Positions 34,409 through 47,900 of a DNA stretch of 64,000 nt are shown here, in pieces. Numbering within the stretch: the stretch's first letter is position 1; each line of letters begins with the position of its first letter. Location: assembly GCF_035083965.1 (NCBI RefSeq), contig NC_089726.1, positions 12,033,501-12,097,500 of the forward strand, written 5' to 3'. This DNA is from Branchiostoma lanceolatum. Lineage: Eukaryota > Chordata > Leptocardii > Amphioxiformes > Branchiostomatidae. The notes beneath the pieces are model-generated. The model worked only from the letters and a program-made list of their open reading frames with translations, was not told where the DNA came from and searched no databases. The translations under genes and the position numbers were made by a program.

Positions 34409-35184
34409 TGGTTGTTAGGAAAAGCAGCATAGCCTAGAGGGCAGGTCAACACCAATAGAAAAGTAACTTACATGTAGTACAGTCAGGAACTTAGTCTCAG
34501 ACTGGTGGTACCAAAAATGACATATTATTTTTGACATACATCGCAGACCAAATACAGCATACAAAACTGCTTTGGCCTAGACCACCACTGTCTTATTTCT
34601 CAATTAATATTCATCTTTCTTAACTTGTCCAGGACTTCTTTTTGATAAATTTAAGTAAAAAAGTCAAAGTAAATCTTGTGTCATTTCAGAGCGAGGCTAA
34701 TATTCTACATATTCTTCTGCCCTCCACAGCTACTGTTACTTTTCCTGGAAGTTACACAACTAGTGAAATGCTATATCCAATGTTAACAACTCAAGAACAC
34801 ATCATCGATCAGCATCAAAGTTTACTTTTACTATTGTAACTGATAGCTATTGCATTGTCATTCAACAATACTGTTTTTGCAATTGTATCATTATGATGAC
34901 TGTGTTTCCCTACACTACTATATATGTAATGTTACATTTTAGCACTTGTTTTACAAAAGACAACTTATGGAAATGTGTACTGTAGATCTTTTAACTTTTA
35001 CTAGTTTTAGTGGTTTTAGACCTTTACCATGAATTCATGACACCACAAATAGGCATTTCCAATGTTTTACTCTCTACAACAGAATTGTTGCAACCACAAA
35101 TCTAAAACACAGCTGGGAAAAAACTAATTTTCCCTCCCGAAGAAAGTAAAAGCACAAATTCACAGTAGTACATTTGAGACCTAC

Positions 35185-35227
35185 CCATGTCACCTGTAAC
35201 ACACAGCAGGTTGTGTCTCTTCGGCAT
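35185..35227 (-). CDS. Candidate alternative first exon (MPKRHNLLCVTGDM) near the TASOR promoter
   Basis: Starts with ATG in a good context (ACACCATGC) and ends in phase 1 at donor GTAGGT. An exon-like stretch above it (35692 to about 35575, ending GTAAAA) could be its 5' UTR exon, which would place the gene's promoter at about 35720-35920, divergent from TASOR. Confidence 0.35.
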
Positions 35228-35526
35228 GGTGTGAAGGTTAATACCACCTGTAGAGGTCATATATTTGTTTCAGTCGTGAATAATGAAAATTTACTCAACA
35301 AAAGAAATCAGTGTCAATTTTCAGATCACATCACTAAATCCTGATGATCAGAGGTCGAGTAGCCTGGAAGGATCGGAGTTGTAACTCTGAAGAAGACTGG
35401 CAATCAAATTAAACCATGAACTCTACTCTAACTCATATACATGATGAGGAATCTATATTCAGCTGCGTAAAGAGAAATGCTGCATGCCTTTGGAGTCATA
35501 ATATATAAAATTATCAGATAAAACCG

Positions 35527-35554
35527 CAACAACAACAACAACAACAACAACAAC
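35527..35554. repeat. (AAC)n microsatellite
   Basis: About nine CAA/AAC units. Confidence 0.95.
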
Positions 35555-35723
35555 CGCATGATTTCCGACTTTTTACCTGGTTTAGTGCGATCGTCTGTAT
35601 TCTCAAACATCCATACGAAACTCTTCAATGGGTAGCAGAAACCTGTCAGAAGAATTTGTGACAGTGTCGAGTAAGGCTGCAAATAACACAAAAAATCACT
35701 CTGAGTTTTATAACTTGTCACTT

Positions 35724-35923
35724 TATTTCGGTAACCTTTGAACTGTCAGAATGTGACCCCTGACCGTTGTCCCTTTAACCAATCAACGCATGGCTAACGT
35801 TTCGTTCTGTGCGTGACTTGAATTTTATTAGGAGCGCTGCGATTGGTCCACATTGGACGGCTGTCTTCTGCAAGCATGCAGGTGAGAAAAATTATGAGGT
35901 GATCCGCAGAAGATTGGCCAAAA
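35724..35923. promoter_or_regulatory. Putative bidirectional promoter between the membrane-protein gene and TASOR
   Basis: Holds ACCAAT at 35778-35783 on the plus strand and GATTGG/CATTGG (CCAAT on the minus strand) at 35841-35856. It has no TATA box and sits just upstream of the TASOR start codon. Divergent transcription to the left is inferred, not shown. Confidence 0.45.
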
Positions 35924-38900
35924 ATGGCTAACTTGTTCGAGAAGCTGTCCTTACCACGACATGACCAGGACAGTGATAGTTCAGGGAACGATCGGGATGG
36001 AGCGGGTGAGAGAGGAAACCCTGACAGTGAGGAAAATGCGAGCGTCGATTCTGACAATTCGCCGCAGTCGGAAAACAACATGGAGGACGAAGGAAGCATG
36101 GGGGAGGGCGAGGTCGAGGAGGAAACGTTGTTTGAAGAAGAAGAAGACATTCCGGCCGTACCCCAAGAAGACCCGGGCAGGATTTTTGAGGCTATGAAGA
36201 GCTTCACTATTCCAAGGAAGAGATCAGTACAAAAAGGTAAGACTCTTGAAGACTTAACGAATGTTTTGCTGATATTTGCCAGGTGTGTGTGAATTGTTGT
36301 TTTATGCAAATTTCTTGTACATTAACTCTAGGCTCAAATCACCAGAAAGTTGTGAAGAATCAGAAATGCTTGTTTAGTTTTGTTTTAATTTGTTTTGTTC
36401 TGTTGGAAGCATCGGCTAGTGAAGAATTCTAGCTGAAATTACCTTTGTTAATACATTTGTATATTGTGTTTTTGCTGCTCGCTCAGGTGCAGGTGAAATG
36501 TCATTTATGAATTAATATTGATATCAAAAGTGTTGCATGTGTGCATGAGGCCAGGTAAGTCTCAAAGGTGCATATACATTTGCAACATTTTTTTAAATAG
36601 AGCCAATCAATTGTCATAGATTGCCTTAAAATGTATGTATTGCAGAATTTGACCGATCAAAATATTAAAACCAAGTCACTGTTTAAGTGTTTTTTTACTT
36701 AGTCATTTTTCTACATCATAAGTTGAATTTACCTTATTACAATACACAGCAATATTCCCAGCATATGAATGCGACTTTGTTGTGTGAGAACGTGTTAGAC
36801 TACGAGCACATCCCACTGCCACCTGAGTTTTGTATGGTGGAAGTTTTTGGGAGGCTACTGAAAACTATGGGACTTGCATGGCTTTCTTTCGCGTTGTTTA
36901 CCAATGCTGAAAAATGGAAACATGAAAAAATGTTGCAAATACATGATGAAAAATAGTAATGGAGATTTTTCAATTCAGAATATTTGAAGGTTTGGCCCCA
37001 AAATTCTACAATACGTACCTGTAAGGTTGCAGGATTGGTGTCTGTGATTGACAAGTTTGCTGGCAGCTGTCTAGACATTTGTAGTTACATTTAAGTGTCG
37101 GAGTCGGAGATGTTACAGCAGATCATAAGAATAGAAATGTTGGAGACTGACACTATTGTAAGCACTCTATTCAGGACATTATCTGAAATTCATCTAGTCA
37201 GCAGGTAAGTATTTATGTGTTGTATACCTACTGTGCATCTTGTAATTTGATGTTGTGGTCCAGTAGATAGCAACTCTACAACCTTTACAAAGGGGGGAGG
37301 TTTGAACTTTGATAGTGGCTCAGAGTTCTTGACCCAGTTAAGACTCTGGTAAAAGGTCTAGTCCTTCAAAGGAGAAAATAACTTATTTGCTGTTTTAGGA
37401 GATAGCCTTATCTGACTTTACTCAGATAGTCTTGTCAGTTGTTATTGATAGCAAGTGCAAGTCCAGCTAAGATGTTACACATAGTTAATTATGCTTGCTC
37501 GTCGTTTATACCTCATGTATTCTTTTGATTTTAGTACTGCAATATTTTACAAATCAAAATGAATCATTAAAAAATCGAACTAGGATATGCCTGACAGCAT
37601 TAATATTGCTTCTTAGTATCTTACTTTTGCAACTATATGATATCTGAATGATAAAAGTTATTTGTATTTTCACATAAATTTTGTATAATTTACCAGTCAT
37701 CAAGTTAGTCATGAAAGTTGTGTTCATTCTGTTTATTTCTTAGAAAAGACTTCTATCTCCTCGGATTGTCGGTTTGTAGACACGTAGGCAGAGTTTACAA
37801 GTCAAAGGTTAAGGCAGTTATCCGGGGTAATGATAACCAGATGGATTTTTTGTTGTACACTACTTTATCGCAGTCTGGAGTACTGTATATACAGATGAGG
37901 TAGTGTAAACATAAGGAACTTTTCACATCATTCGGCCAGCCATGAATTAGGGCCCATGTCCCATTTCTGTCTAAAGTCTTTACTGTGCATGTGGGTAGAT
38001 GGCAGAATTGGGCCAAGTACAGTCCAGTAAAGAAATCCCAGGACCTGGACCAGATTAAATTGTACAGTAGAACTATATCATATCTTGGAGAACAAGGCAG
38101 GAATACAGGTCTCTCTGAGTGCTACAAATTTTATTTGTTCAAATGGTGTGAATGATAAAAGTGTTGTCAATAAACAATCCAGTTAATGCTTGTGCCTATG
38201 GGGAAAATTTTTGGGACCGAGAACAAGGCGTCACCATGGGCAGGTGGTCGGGTTGAAAAGGTGGTCGCTTGGGCAGGTTTGACTGTATTTGAACATGATA
38301 ATAAACAATCGACTATTCTAATATGTAGAAAGGAATAATAGACACTCAACTATTCTGATATATATGGTGAAAGGATACAGAAATGCAACAAGATACAACA
38401 TTTTAATTTTGTGGAAATAGTCAATCCAAAGGTACCAATTATTTTTCTGCTCTCAAGCTTAACATTTCTTTCAGCATGGCTGCTGACTTATCAAAGAGCA
38501 ACCTCAAAATGAACCTTCATATCAGAAAGACAGAATTGTAGACTCAACCTTTGAATGTTTATAGATAAAGAGTTAAAATCATCTTTATTGTACTTGGAAC
38601 AGACATACAAATACAAGATGAATATTTAAAAACACCTAGGACAGCCCCTTGTCTGGGTTAGGACACCCAGGAGGCGCAAGGTAAAAAGTAAGTCGTGTGC
38701 GTCGGACTGTTCAGACACCGAAACTGCATAAAAAGAATCTCTATACATATATGATTGATACTGTCAAACTACATAGAAACATATTGCACTGGTTCACTAT
38801 TGCACTGTTTCATGGTACGTTACTATACTATCATTAACATGAGAACAATCCCGTGGGATTTTCCCATCCAACGTTCCTAGCACAGTATATGGCATATGAG

Positions 38901-41900
38901 GCACAGATTGCACATTTTCCCAGCCTGCTTTTCAGGTGACGTACTTCCCTGTCCTTGTGGCTAACAACACACAGTGACTTTAGCTTCGAGGTGTTCATGC
39001 CACTTACCCACCCCCTACTACCGATTTCAATTGTGACAAGTGTAGCTTTGTAGCTGCTATGGATGTGAATTTCATTCAACAAATCCTCAAATTTTGCCCC
39101 TTTTCTGTCCTCTGCATTACGGGCATTATCTTCAAAAAGAATAGTAAGTTCTACAAGAGTTAGCTTTTGTTGTATACAAATGTCTGGAATAAGCGACATG
39201 GGTAGAATGTCCGGTGGGATGGTAGCATGTGACCCCCCGTCTACTGAATCTGCGCTCAAGTCGCTCCTGATGGTGACCTGTTGTCCTGACTTGGTGCTGT
39301 TGTGTCGCCAGGTGTATTTAGTGTCCTTCAGGGCAACCGGACAACCGTTCAAAACATGTCGCAGTGTTTGGTGACCATGGCAAAGGGGACAGTTAGACTT
39401 AGAGGACAGTACTTTCCCCCATCGAACCAGGTTGTCACATGTAGGCAGCCAGTTGACCATACTACTCAGGGCAAACTCGAAGACGCCTCGAGGGTAATTA
39501 CACAGAGAGCTTCTCCATTTAGTGTCCGACTGTTCAAGTTCAACAAGTTCAACCCAGTTTCCTTGTACTGTAAGGGATCTGCAGTGCTCTTCTATCTTTT
39601 TGTCTTCGGTCTAACGAAGATGGGCTTTTACCCTCTTGCACAACTTTTCCTTCGTTTGGTGGGGGTTTGCTTGAATGTCTTGTGGAATGGGACTGGACAT
39701 TGTTTCGAGAGTGTCATTCACAAGTGTGTGACAGTCCAGGTTGCCCGTACACTTGCCCCTTAAGGATCCTTCCCTTTCTATTTTTGCTTCGAGTGCATTC
39801 TGGACACTCGGGTCGCCTACTGTAACAGCTGATGCGATGACGGCAGCATGTTCCTGGAGATAGATCTGTTCTACCGAGACAAGACCAACAACAAGACCAA
39901 GGCCCTGGCTGTGGTACAGGATTCCAGGGTTTGTTGACCTCTTCATGCCAGCCCATTTCTTCAGGTATTGGGTGACGCTGCTGCTCAGTTTCTGTAGGTG
40001 CGAACGTGTGACGTCATGGACTGACAGTAGGTACTTAATACTAGCGCCTTGTACGTAGACTCTATAGATCTCGCATTTGTACTCTCCTCTAATAGGTGAT
40101 GCGTCGATGTTCATGATAATCCCATTCTTATCATTTGAGCCTATGATTGATTCCCTCAGGATGTCAGCAACAGGGCCAGAGGAGCCGCTAGCTGAGATGT
40201 AACCACCAAGGAACTTGAAAGGGGTTGTGATGATATTGTCCATGGGGTGATTTCCAATACAGATGGCAACATTTTTTGCAGAACCGCCACAGATGCTGAG
40301 AGTTTTGCATTTCTTTGGTTTCAGATACAAGTGAATTTACTGCTAACATCTTAGAAAGAGAGTAGCGATGACAAGCTTATCTGCTCTGTCTTGCCCTTCA
40401 ATTGTTACTTTCTTGGTATTGTGGTATTTAAATCCCCAAAATATGTGACTGCCTGCTGGTACTGTTCATTGTCTAATCCGACGGTAAAAAAAAATGGTCT
40501 ACTGATTTTTTTTCTGGTCTGTTTTTTTTACCAGTCAAGCAATAAATAAGCAGTTTTGTACTGGTACCATGTAAATCCCCCTACTTTGCCTCTGATGGGG
40601 TTATCTGGGGAACAAACTACAGTAAGTTGAAGTTGTAGATCATGGGTCTCATTGCATTCCGTGAACAGGCCGAAACTATAAGAAAAGGCTGGCTGTAGAG
40701 ATATACTCATTGTATTCTGACTACCCAGGGTAGAAATTCTACCCCATTAATATGACATTTAATGATTATATCCTCAAGTGCCGAAGATGTCTGCATATGC
40801 AAAGTTATGGACATTTTGTGTGCAAATATAGATTTACTGTAAATGCAGAAATGTTTGCGGTGGTTTTAAGCTTGCAGTTTTCGCAGTGAATTCTTTACCA
40901 CAAACCACTGCAAAGTCGGCGCAAACATTTCTGCATTTTACAGTTTGCACAGAAAAAGCGACTCCATTGTGTGACTGTACTGTCTGTAGCGCTACTGTTG
41001 TTTCAAACGCGAACTCAAAACCACCGCGAACACTCCATTTTCTCCCTACGACAAAATTAGATCCCCGCAAGCATTTCTGCATTTACAGTATTCTGTTGAC
41101 TGAATCAGAAACTTGCTGGCTATCTGGTCTTTTCAAAAGGTATTCATTCTAAATACTTGGAATGGTATTTCCTAGCAACAGTAATTGTATTACTATTAGC
41201 AGGAATGCTGTCTGCTGATCTTGTCAGTACTAGTTGTTCCTGGAGTTTTTCATATTATGATTCAAGTAAATGCATATACGATATGTATTTTAATGAGCTT
41301 CAAATGCATGACATACATGCCTTAATATTGATGTGAATGTATGATAGATCTACTGTATTATCAAAATGCATCAGGTCCTTGTAAAATCCATCAGGTCCTT
41401 GTATAGCAGTCAGTCGTTAACAAAACTGTAAGTCCACATCATATACATGTATATACAGAATATGATAGCATGAGTCAACATTTACATTTGTATCTTTAGT
41501 ATCAACATACGCTCAAATAGTCAAAAGGTACTGTGACTGTCTAATGTTGGTACCTGTTCCACAGATATTTAGAATAAATACAAGTAAACAGTAAATGTAT
41601 ATATATATAAATGTTTAATATGTATTTCCACAGTTCAGTCTACCCAGATATATACTATTTCATGACAAGAAATGTAATGATCTTTGGTGTGTAATGATAT
41701 AACAAGTCATTCATAATCATAAGACCCAAAGATGGTTCAATTTAAGTGGTCTGCCATCTATCATCACAGACTGTACAAATGCTAAAAGTGCCATTTAGAA
41801 GTGTCAGAGAGGGATTGTTTTCATAGCTTAGTTTAGAATAATTTGTTTGGTTTGTAAAGATTGCAGCTCTGTAAAAGTATTGACACGATGAAAAGGTTTG

Positions 41901-44900
41901 TAAGCCATTGCTCTAGGCCTAAAAACAACCTGTGAAATGTACATGCTGTGTTTTAGAACTTGAAGGTCTGTCCACATTGTGTAGAATATTGGGAAGACTG
42001 GTTTTGGCAGTTGTTTTGATCTACACATTTGATTTGTACCTGTAGAAGAAGACTTGTATATGGATAATAGCTTGTGACTCAAGCCTAGGCCAGTCCATCA
42101 CAATGTGTTACATATGGTACATGCAACTCAAAATGACTTGCTGGAAAAACCTGTTTTGGTCACAAAGATTCTTACTGTACTTATCATTCACGACATTCTC
42201 AAGCAAATCTCCAGTTTGGTTTGGGAGTAGTTTTCACTAAGTGTTCTTGTAGTTTTCACTAAGTATTCTATAATTAAAACTAAAACAGCAGATTAATGAA
42301 GGAATGGTGGTAGCAGAGTAGAATTTTTTATGCAGTTTTGTGGGGGGGGGGTGCACAGCATGCACAGTCAAGTTCCAAGTAATTAATTCCACTGTCCCGG
42401 ATACACCTGCAAATCCCAGCCCTGTCCCAGAACGCAATATGCATATGCAGGACTCAAGACGATCAGCCTGGCTTATGAACTGTTTGTATCTATCAATAAT
42501 TAGTGGCAAAGTCAACTGTCAAGGCCTTTTAACAGCCTTCAGCAGCATGTATGTTGCAATGTGCCAATATGGGGCATGTACTGGAGTTGTTAAAGATACA
42601 ATAGAATTCATCACGGTTTCTGTTGGAACTTGGATGTTTGGTAAATGTTGTATCAGAATTCCATCCGTTGCCAGCGATATCTTTTCCTAAACAACTACAT
42701 GTACTACCGTATTTTCTCGATTAAAGTACGCACCCTAATTAGAGCACGCACCCCCGATTCGGGCAAAGTTCCAGGCAAATTTGCGGCCTTGAAACGTAAA
42801 ATGAGAAAACCTGAATAAAGTACGCACCCCTTCTCCGGGCCGATGCCACAGTTGAAATGTTCGGACAAGTACATGTCCTGAAGGCGGTTACTACCACAAA
42901 TAATTGTTTAAAAATACATTTAAGTCGTTTATTAAGTGATTGTGTCGTAACTTCTTGCAGTATTCTAGCGGGAACTCTTTCATCCTTTACAAACACGTTG
43001 AACTTCATCATGGTTACCCTGCTCGGTTCATATAATAGCGCCGGCCGTGAGACAGATGTGCAAATCATCGGAGGAAAATTGCGATCATATTCACAACACT
43101 GGGTAAGAAATTGAGAATGATGTGGTCAGAAAACACTCTCCCGATACTGCCGATATATAGTTATTTTTTTATATAAATCCGAAGAACGCGACCGTCGAAC
43201 TTGAAAATAACATATATAGTTTTCACGGCAACGCATACCATACCGATCGGCCCGGCAGACAACTGTCAAAAGAAACGGGCTGATGGCGAAAGTCGTCTCC
43301 TACTTATATATATAGGCGGCCTATTTTCTTATCATTTTCGTGTAAGACCGAGAAATGATTATATAAGTTCGAGACCCGGTATTTCCCCGTCAAATACGGC
43401 ATTACATCCAACCGAAAACTGGAAAACCGCAATGCTTTCCTGCCGCGCCTTGCCCTTCGCTGCCCCGACACGCCTCCCGAGGCTTGGATTGCGTAATACT
43501 ATGCAAATATTGCGTGACGTAATCGCGATACGCATCTCTTATTGGCTGCTGCCAAATTCGTGGCGGGAAATGGAGGCGGCAGGACAGGCCGAGTTTCTAT
43601 GTCCGAGCTTTGATATACCTGCCGAAATTATGCGTATTAATACTATTATGACGTTTATATCGGTGCATGCGCAGAATTTAACGGGCCAACTTTAGAAGAA
43701 AGGAGTCATCTGTCAAAGAGTCCGCTTTGAAGATATTTTAAGGTGCATTTTTATCTAAAATTTTGCCGCCGAAGTTACCGGAAGTGGTGAAACGTACTTC
43801 AAAACAACATCGTCACCGGGGATCGGGATTTGTATTTCTTCTTCGAAAATCACAAAATAAAAGAATTCATGTCAGTACGGATGTCTTATATGGTGTACTT
43901 ACGGTGCCGGTATTTTTTTCGGGGTTCCTTGGGCACTGGGATCGACTGGGTGCCGAACCATGCCGGCGGCATGACTTGATCCGGGCGCCGGGTGCTCAGT
44001 ACGTCAGCTTTCTTATGTACTAGTACGGTACATATCTATTTGTCGTGTTAATATCAATGATACACATACGAAACACTGTCGTTCATTGAAGTTCAACTTT
44101 ATTTTCACGCGTCAACATTCTTATCCAAACGTTTTATGGACGAATCGGTGCTATTCTAAGGTCCCCTCGTCCTTGTTCCGGCTGGTTTGAGGTTCTGTTC
44201 CAAGTTGTCCAGACAGTGACCTCAAACAAAGTACGCACCCCCGCTTTGGCGATATCCTGAGACACTTTTCGGATTTTGAAAAGTTTCAAAAGTGCGTACT
44301 TTAATCGAGAAAATACGGTAGTATATGAAAATGATACACGGGATACATGTATTATCATTAAACATTGTAGTTAAATAAGCAAACACAATCTTAAATGCGT
44401 TAATAACGATATGTTTTAACAAGGACATTATAGCCGCGAGTTGTAGCACTCCTATTAATGGACTTATCTTCCGCGCTGTTCTCAGCTGCCTCCAATTCTG
44501 CCAGATCGTCTTCAAAATCCCCTCAAGTCCGTAAAATCATTCCAAACAAAGTCCTCGTCTCTCGGTTGCGCCATCGTGACTTTGTGTTAACAATAGCAGA
44601 GAAGCTTCCGGCCCCTCGGGATAAATTTCGGGGCAATTCGTATACATATCATTATGTGTCAATTGCTTTTTTCACACATGAATCAAACGTTTATGAATAG
44701 AATAGAGACTGATTCCAACTCCAAGCTCAGTCCTTCCTATATGATCTCTTTGGTTCCACACACTGACGCACATGTAAGTATGTGCTGAAAATCCTATGAC
44801 TATGAGAACCAGCCTCAGTGCATCTAACATCCAAACATAAGTGATGAATCAACTGATTTGTATACCGTCATCATGTGCAATTTTTTCATGCACACATTTT

Positions 44901-47900
44901 TCACATGCAATTTGTGGTTAACATTTCGGTTGTGAAAATGATCACTTACAATCATGTACCTAAATACTACCGGTATATCTGATATTTTGCGTTCACAGAA
45001 TAAATGTAGTAGTACTACATGTAGTACTAATATCACAATTTGTTGAACATTTTGTTCCTATTGTTTGATCATTTTTCGGTGTGAATTTTCATTTTTCTCT
45101 TGCACGTAAACATTAAGGATTGCTTTTGCTGTTGCAATGAATAAAACATTACCTGCCATGTGAATAAGTTATATCATTCATACAATACAGAGGCTATGGT
45201 TATGAATTATCTATTTCTCATCCGATCCGACCCCCAACCAAACAAGTTAATAAAGTTACAGATACTTTTTCACATGTTTGCATCCATAGTCAACTTGTTT
45301 TATTCTGCCTGAAACGCAAAAATCCGTCAGAAAGAGAGTGCGGCTCTCGACAGAAAAACGTAAATTCAGCCGCCATGTTGGATTCATCAACTATCGCTAA
45401 ATATTGCGAGAATGCGTGAGAGTAATGGCGCATCATCTGCAGTACCGGTAGATACCAGTAGAGGGCAGTGTTTCAGTCGCAATTATATTTCTATGAGCGA
45501 AGTCACTTACTAGCGCTGATTTTTCATTCACCAATTGCAATTTCTAATCAGTGCTGATTTTTACTAGCGCTGATTAGAAATTGCAATTGGTGAATGAGTC
45601 CCTTTACTAAGCTGGGATTTAAAGAAATTTTTTTTAACTTTGCATCAATTATTATAGAATAAACAAAGAAATTTGTTAAAATGTTATGACAGTCAGATAG
45701 AAACCGGACAATGACATAGACTATAACTGTATTTAGTAATTATTATACATGTAATTCACCTGTCAATTGGTAATTTTATTCTGGGGGTGCTTTTAAGTTT
45801 TAGTAGATTTAGTTCACCCCTCCGGGCAGCATGATCCATCCTCGAATACAATGTGGGAGTGGCCCAAAACCCACTAAATGGATCGACATTGATGACGCTG
45901 CCACTACCTCACAATTCTCATGCTCCAGCACATGAGGATTGAGTGCACTGTGAGGCCAACAGTCAGTGCATTTGATGTACTGATGTCACCAGTAAAAAAG
46001 AAGAAGAAAAGGGAAACCCTACCTACCGACCCTATTTTTTTCAGGACTGTAATAGAAACCACAACATTTTTTTCCTAGGCCTTAGAATAACAAAAGTTTA
46101 ATTTTGCTAATATTGTCATCAAGTTAAGATGAGAGTTGAAGGTTTGTTGGTCTGTTTGTTTGTAGGTTGGTCGTTTGGTTGCTTTGCTATGTTACAATGA
46201 TAGTTGATTACCGGTAATGTTGGAATACTAGATATTATGACACTTTAGTGGATCAAACAGTAAGAATACTTAGAATAGATACAGCTCCAAAGTCCCAAGG
46301 TGGCATGTTCATTTTGATTCACCATTAAGCAGGTTTACAACTACATTTGTTGCCCACCCGCACCCTCTCCTTTTTAGCCCAACGGTTTTTTGAGTGTTGG
46401 CAGCTAGGGTTCCAATATAGCCTGACTAAATGGTCGGGGAGTCTAGGTTTCATTACAGACAGGTTTCCATATAGAATACAACACAGGGTACTCCGTATCA
46501 CCTGAGGTACCAGCCCAACTGTGGGTCGGATCGCCCAGCGGCCGTAGGTCTGACCTGCGTGAGGGCTGGGACCGAAGGTGATGTAGAATACACCATGTTG
46601 TATTTTATTTATGTCATACACACCTGAGAAAACTGTTATTTCAATGTGAAATGCTCCAGAAAAGAGAAAAGTTGGTGTCCTTGAACAAAAAATTTTAACA
46701 GCTGCACATTCCAACATCCGAATTCAGTATCCAAATTTTCAACAGCGGCACACTCACTGCACTCAAAATGCATTCTAAATATTCTATGGTAGCCCATGTG
46801 ATAAAAGTAGAAACTTGTGTGATAACCCCCGGTCAAGAATATCCGTATCAAAAGTTTTTGCGGCCCAGGTATGACATACATGTGTAAATGCACATATCGC
46901 ACTGGACCTGTGCACAGCATGTTGGTGACCTCATTGCCACCAAGCGATTTGACAGCGTGCTCAACAAATTTCTTTGATAAAAATGCTTTGTGTATTTTGT
47001 TATCTTTTTAGTGACATTACGTGGCGTCGTGTGACGCGATCGGTAGGGCGTTTCAACCAGAACAAATTTAAAGCAGTCCCAAGTTCGAAACCACTGATAT
47101 GCCCAGATGTTGTGCCCTCGCGAAATGCACTTTACATGACTTTTCTCACGTCACTCAGGTGTAAACTAGTCCTAGCTTCAGTTAGGGACGTTTCTCAGAC
47201 AGGACGTTAAATGAAGGTCACGTGTTTGAGGAGAGTCACACCTCGAGCATGTTAAAGAACCCACCGCACTTATCGAAAAGAGTAGGGGTCCTTCCCGGTG
47301 TGAGACTGGTTCAAAACCTACATTCCTTTGGCCGCACATTGGGCAATTGTCGTATTGAGGTCACCTGAGTTAGTGTGGAATGGCAGTCTAAGTTACTCTA
47401 AGTCTAACTCTCTAGAATGCATTACCTGCATTTTAAGAGGGAAATTTGTGAGGCACAGTGGGGGTTATTTACCAAGGGTATTTCGTGACTTACTGACTTG
47501 TAATGCATTTTCTGACAAATGGGTATTCTTTTGACTGGCATCAATAGAATCAGCGCTTACACAATCTACTTGTCCAAAGAGGGTATGTAAAAATTTACAT
47601 GTGCACTGAGTTGTATCACCATGACATTCAGCTTGAAGTATATTGATTTTATCCTCTGTACTAACGGACTAATCCAAAGATATTTAGAATAGCATCACAA
47701 GGTACACATTTTTCATGTTATCCCCCAAATAACCTTGGTTTCTCCTCTGGTGAATGGTACACCTAATAAAGTTTGATATGGAAAGTCATTCGGCTGAGTG
47801 CCTACTGATATAAATTATCACATTGCATGGCATAGAATGATCTCCATTCATATGAAGAAATATGAATCCTTCAGCTTGTTTGATCAACTGGGTTATAATA

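Noticed and set aside
36687..36956. 89-codon ORF in TASOR intron 1
   Set aside because: No domain, no splice context, and AT-rich codon use. Treated as chance.
43201..43695. 164-codon ORF inside the TA-flanked element
   Set aside because: No transposase motif and no start context. The GC-rich sequence simply lacks stops.
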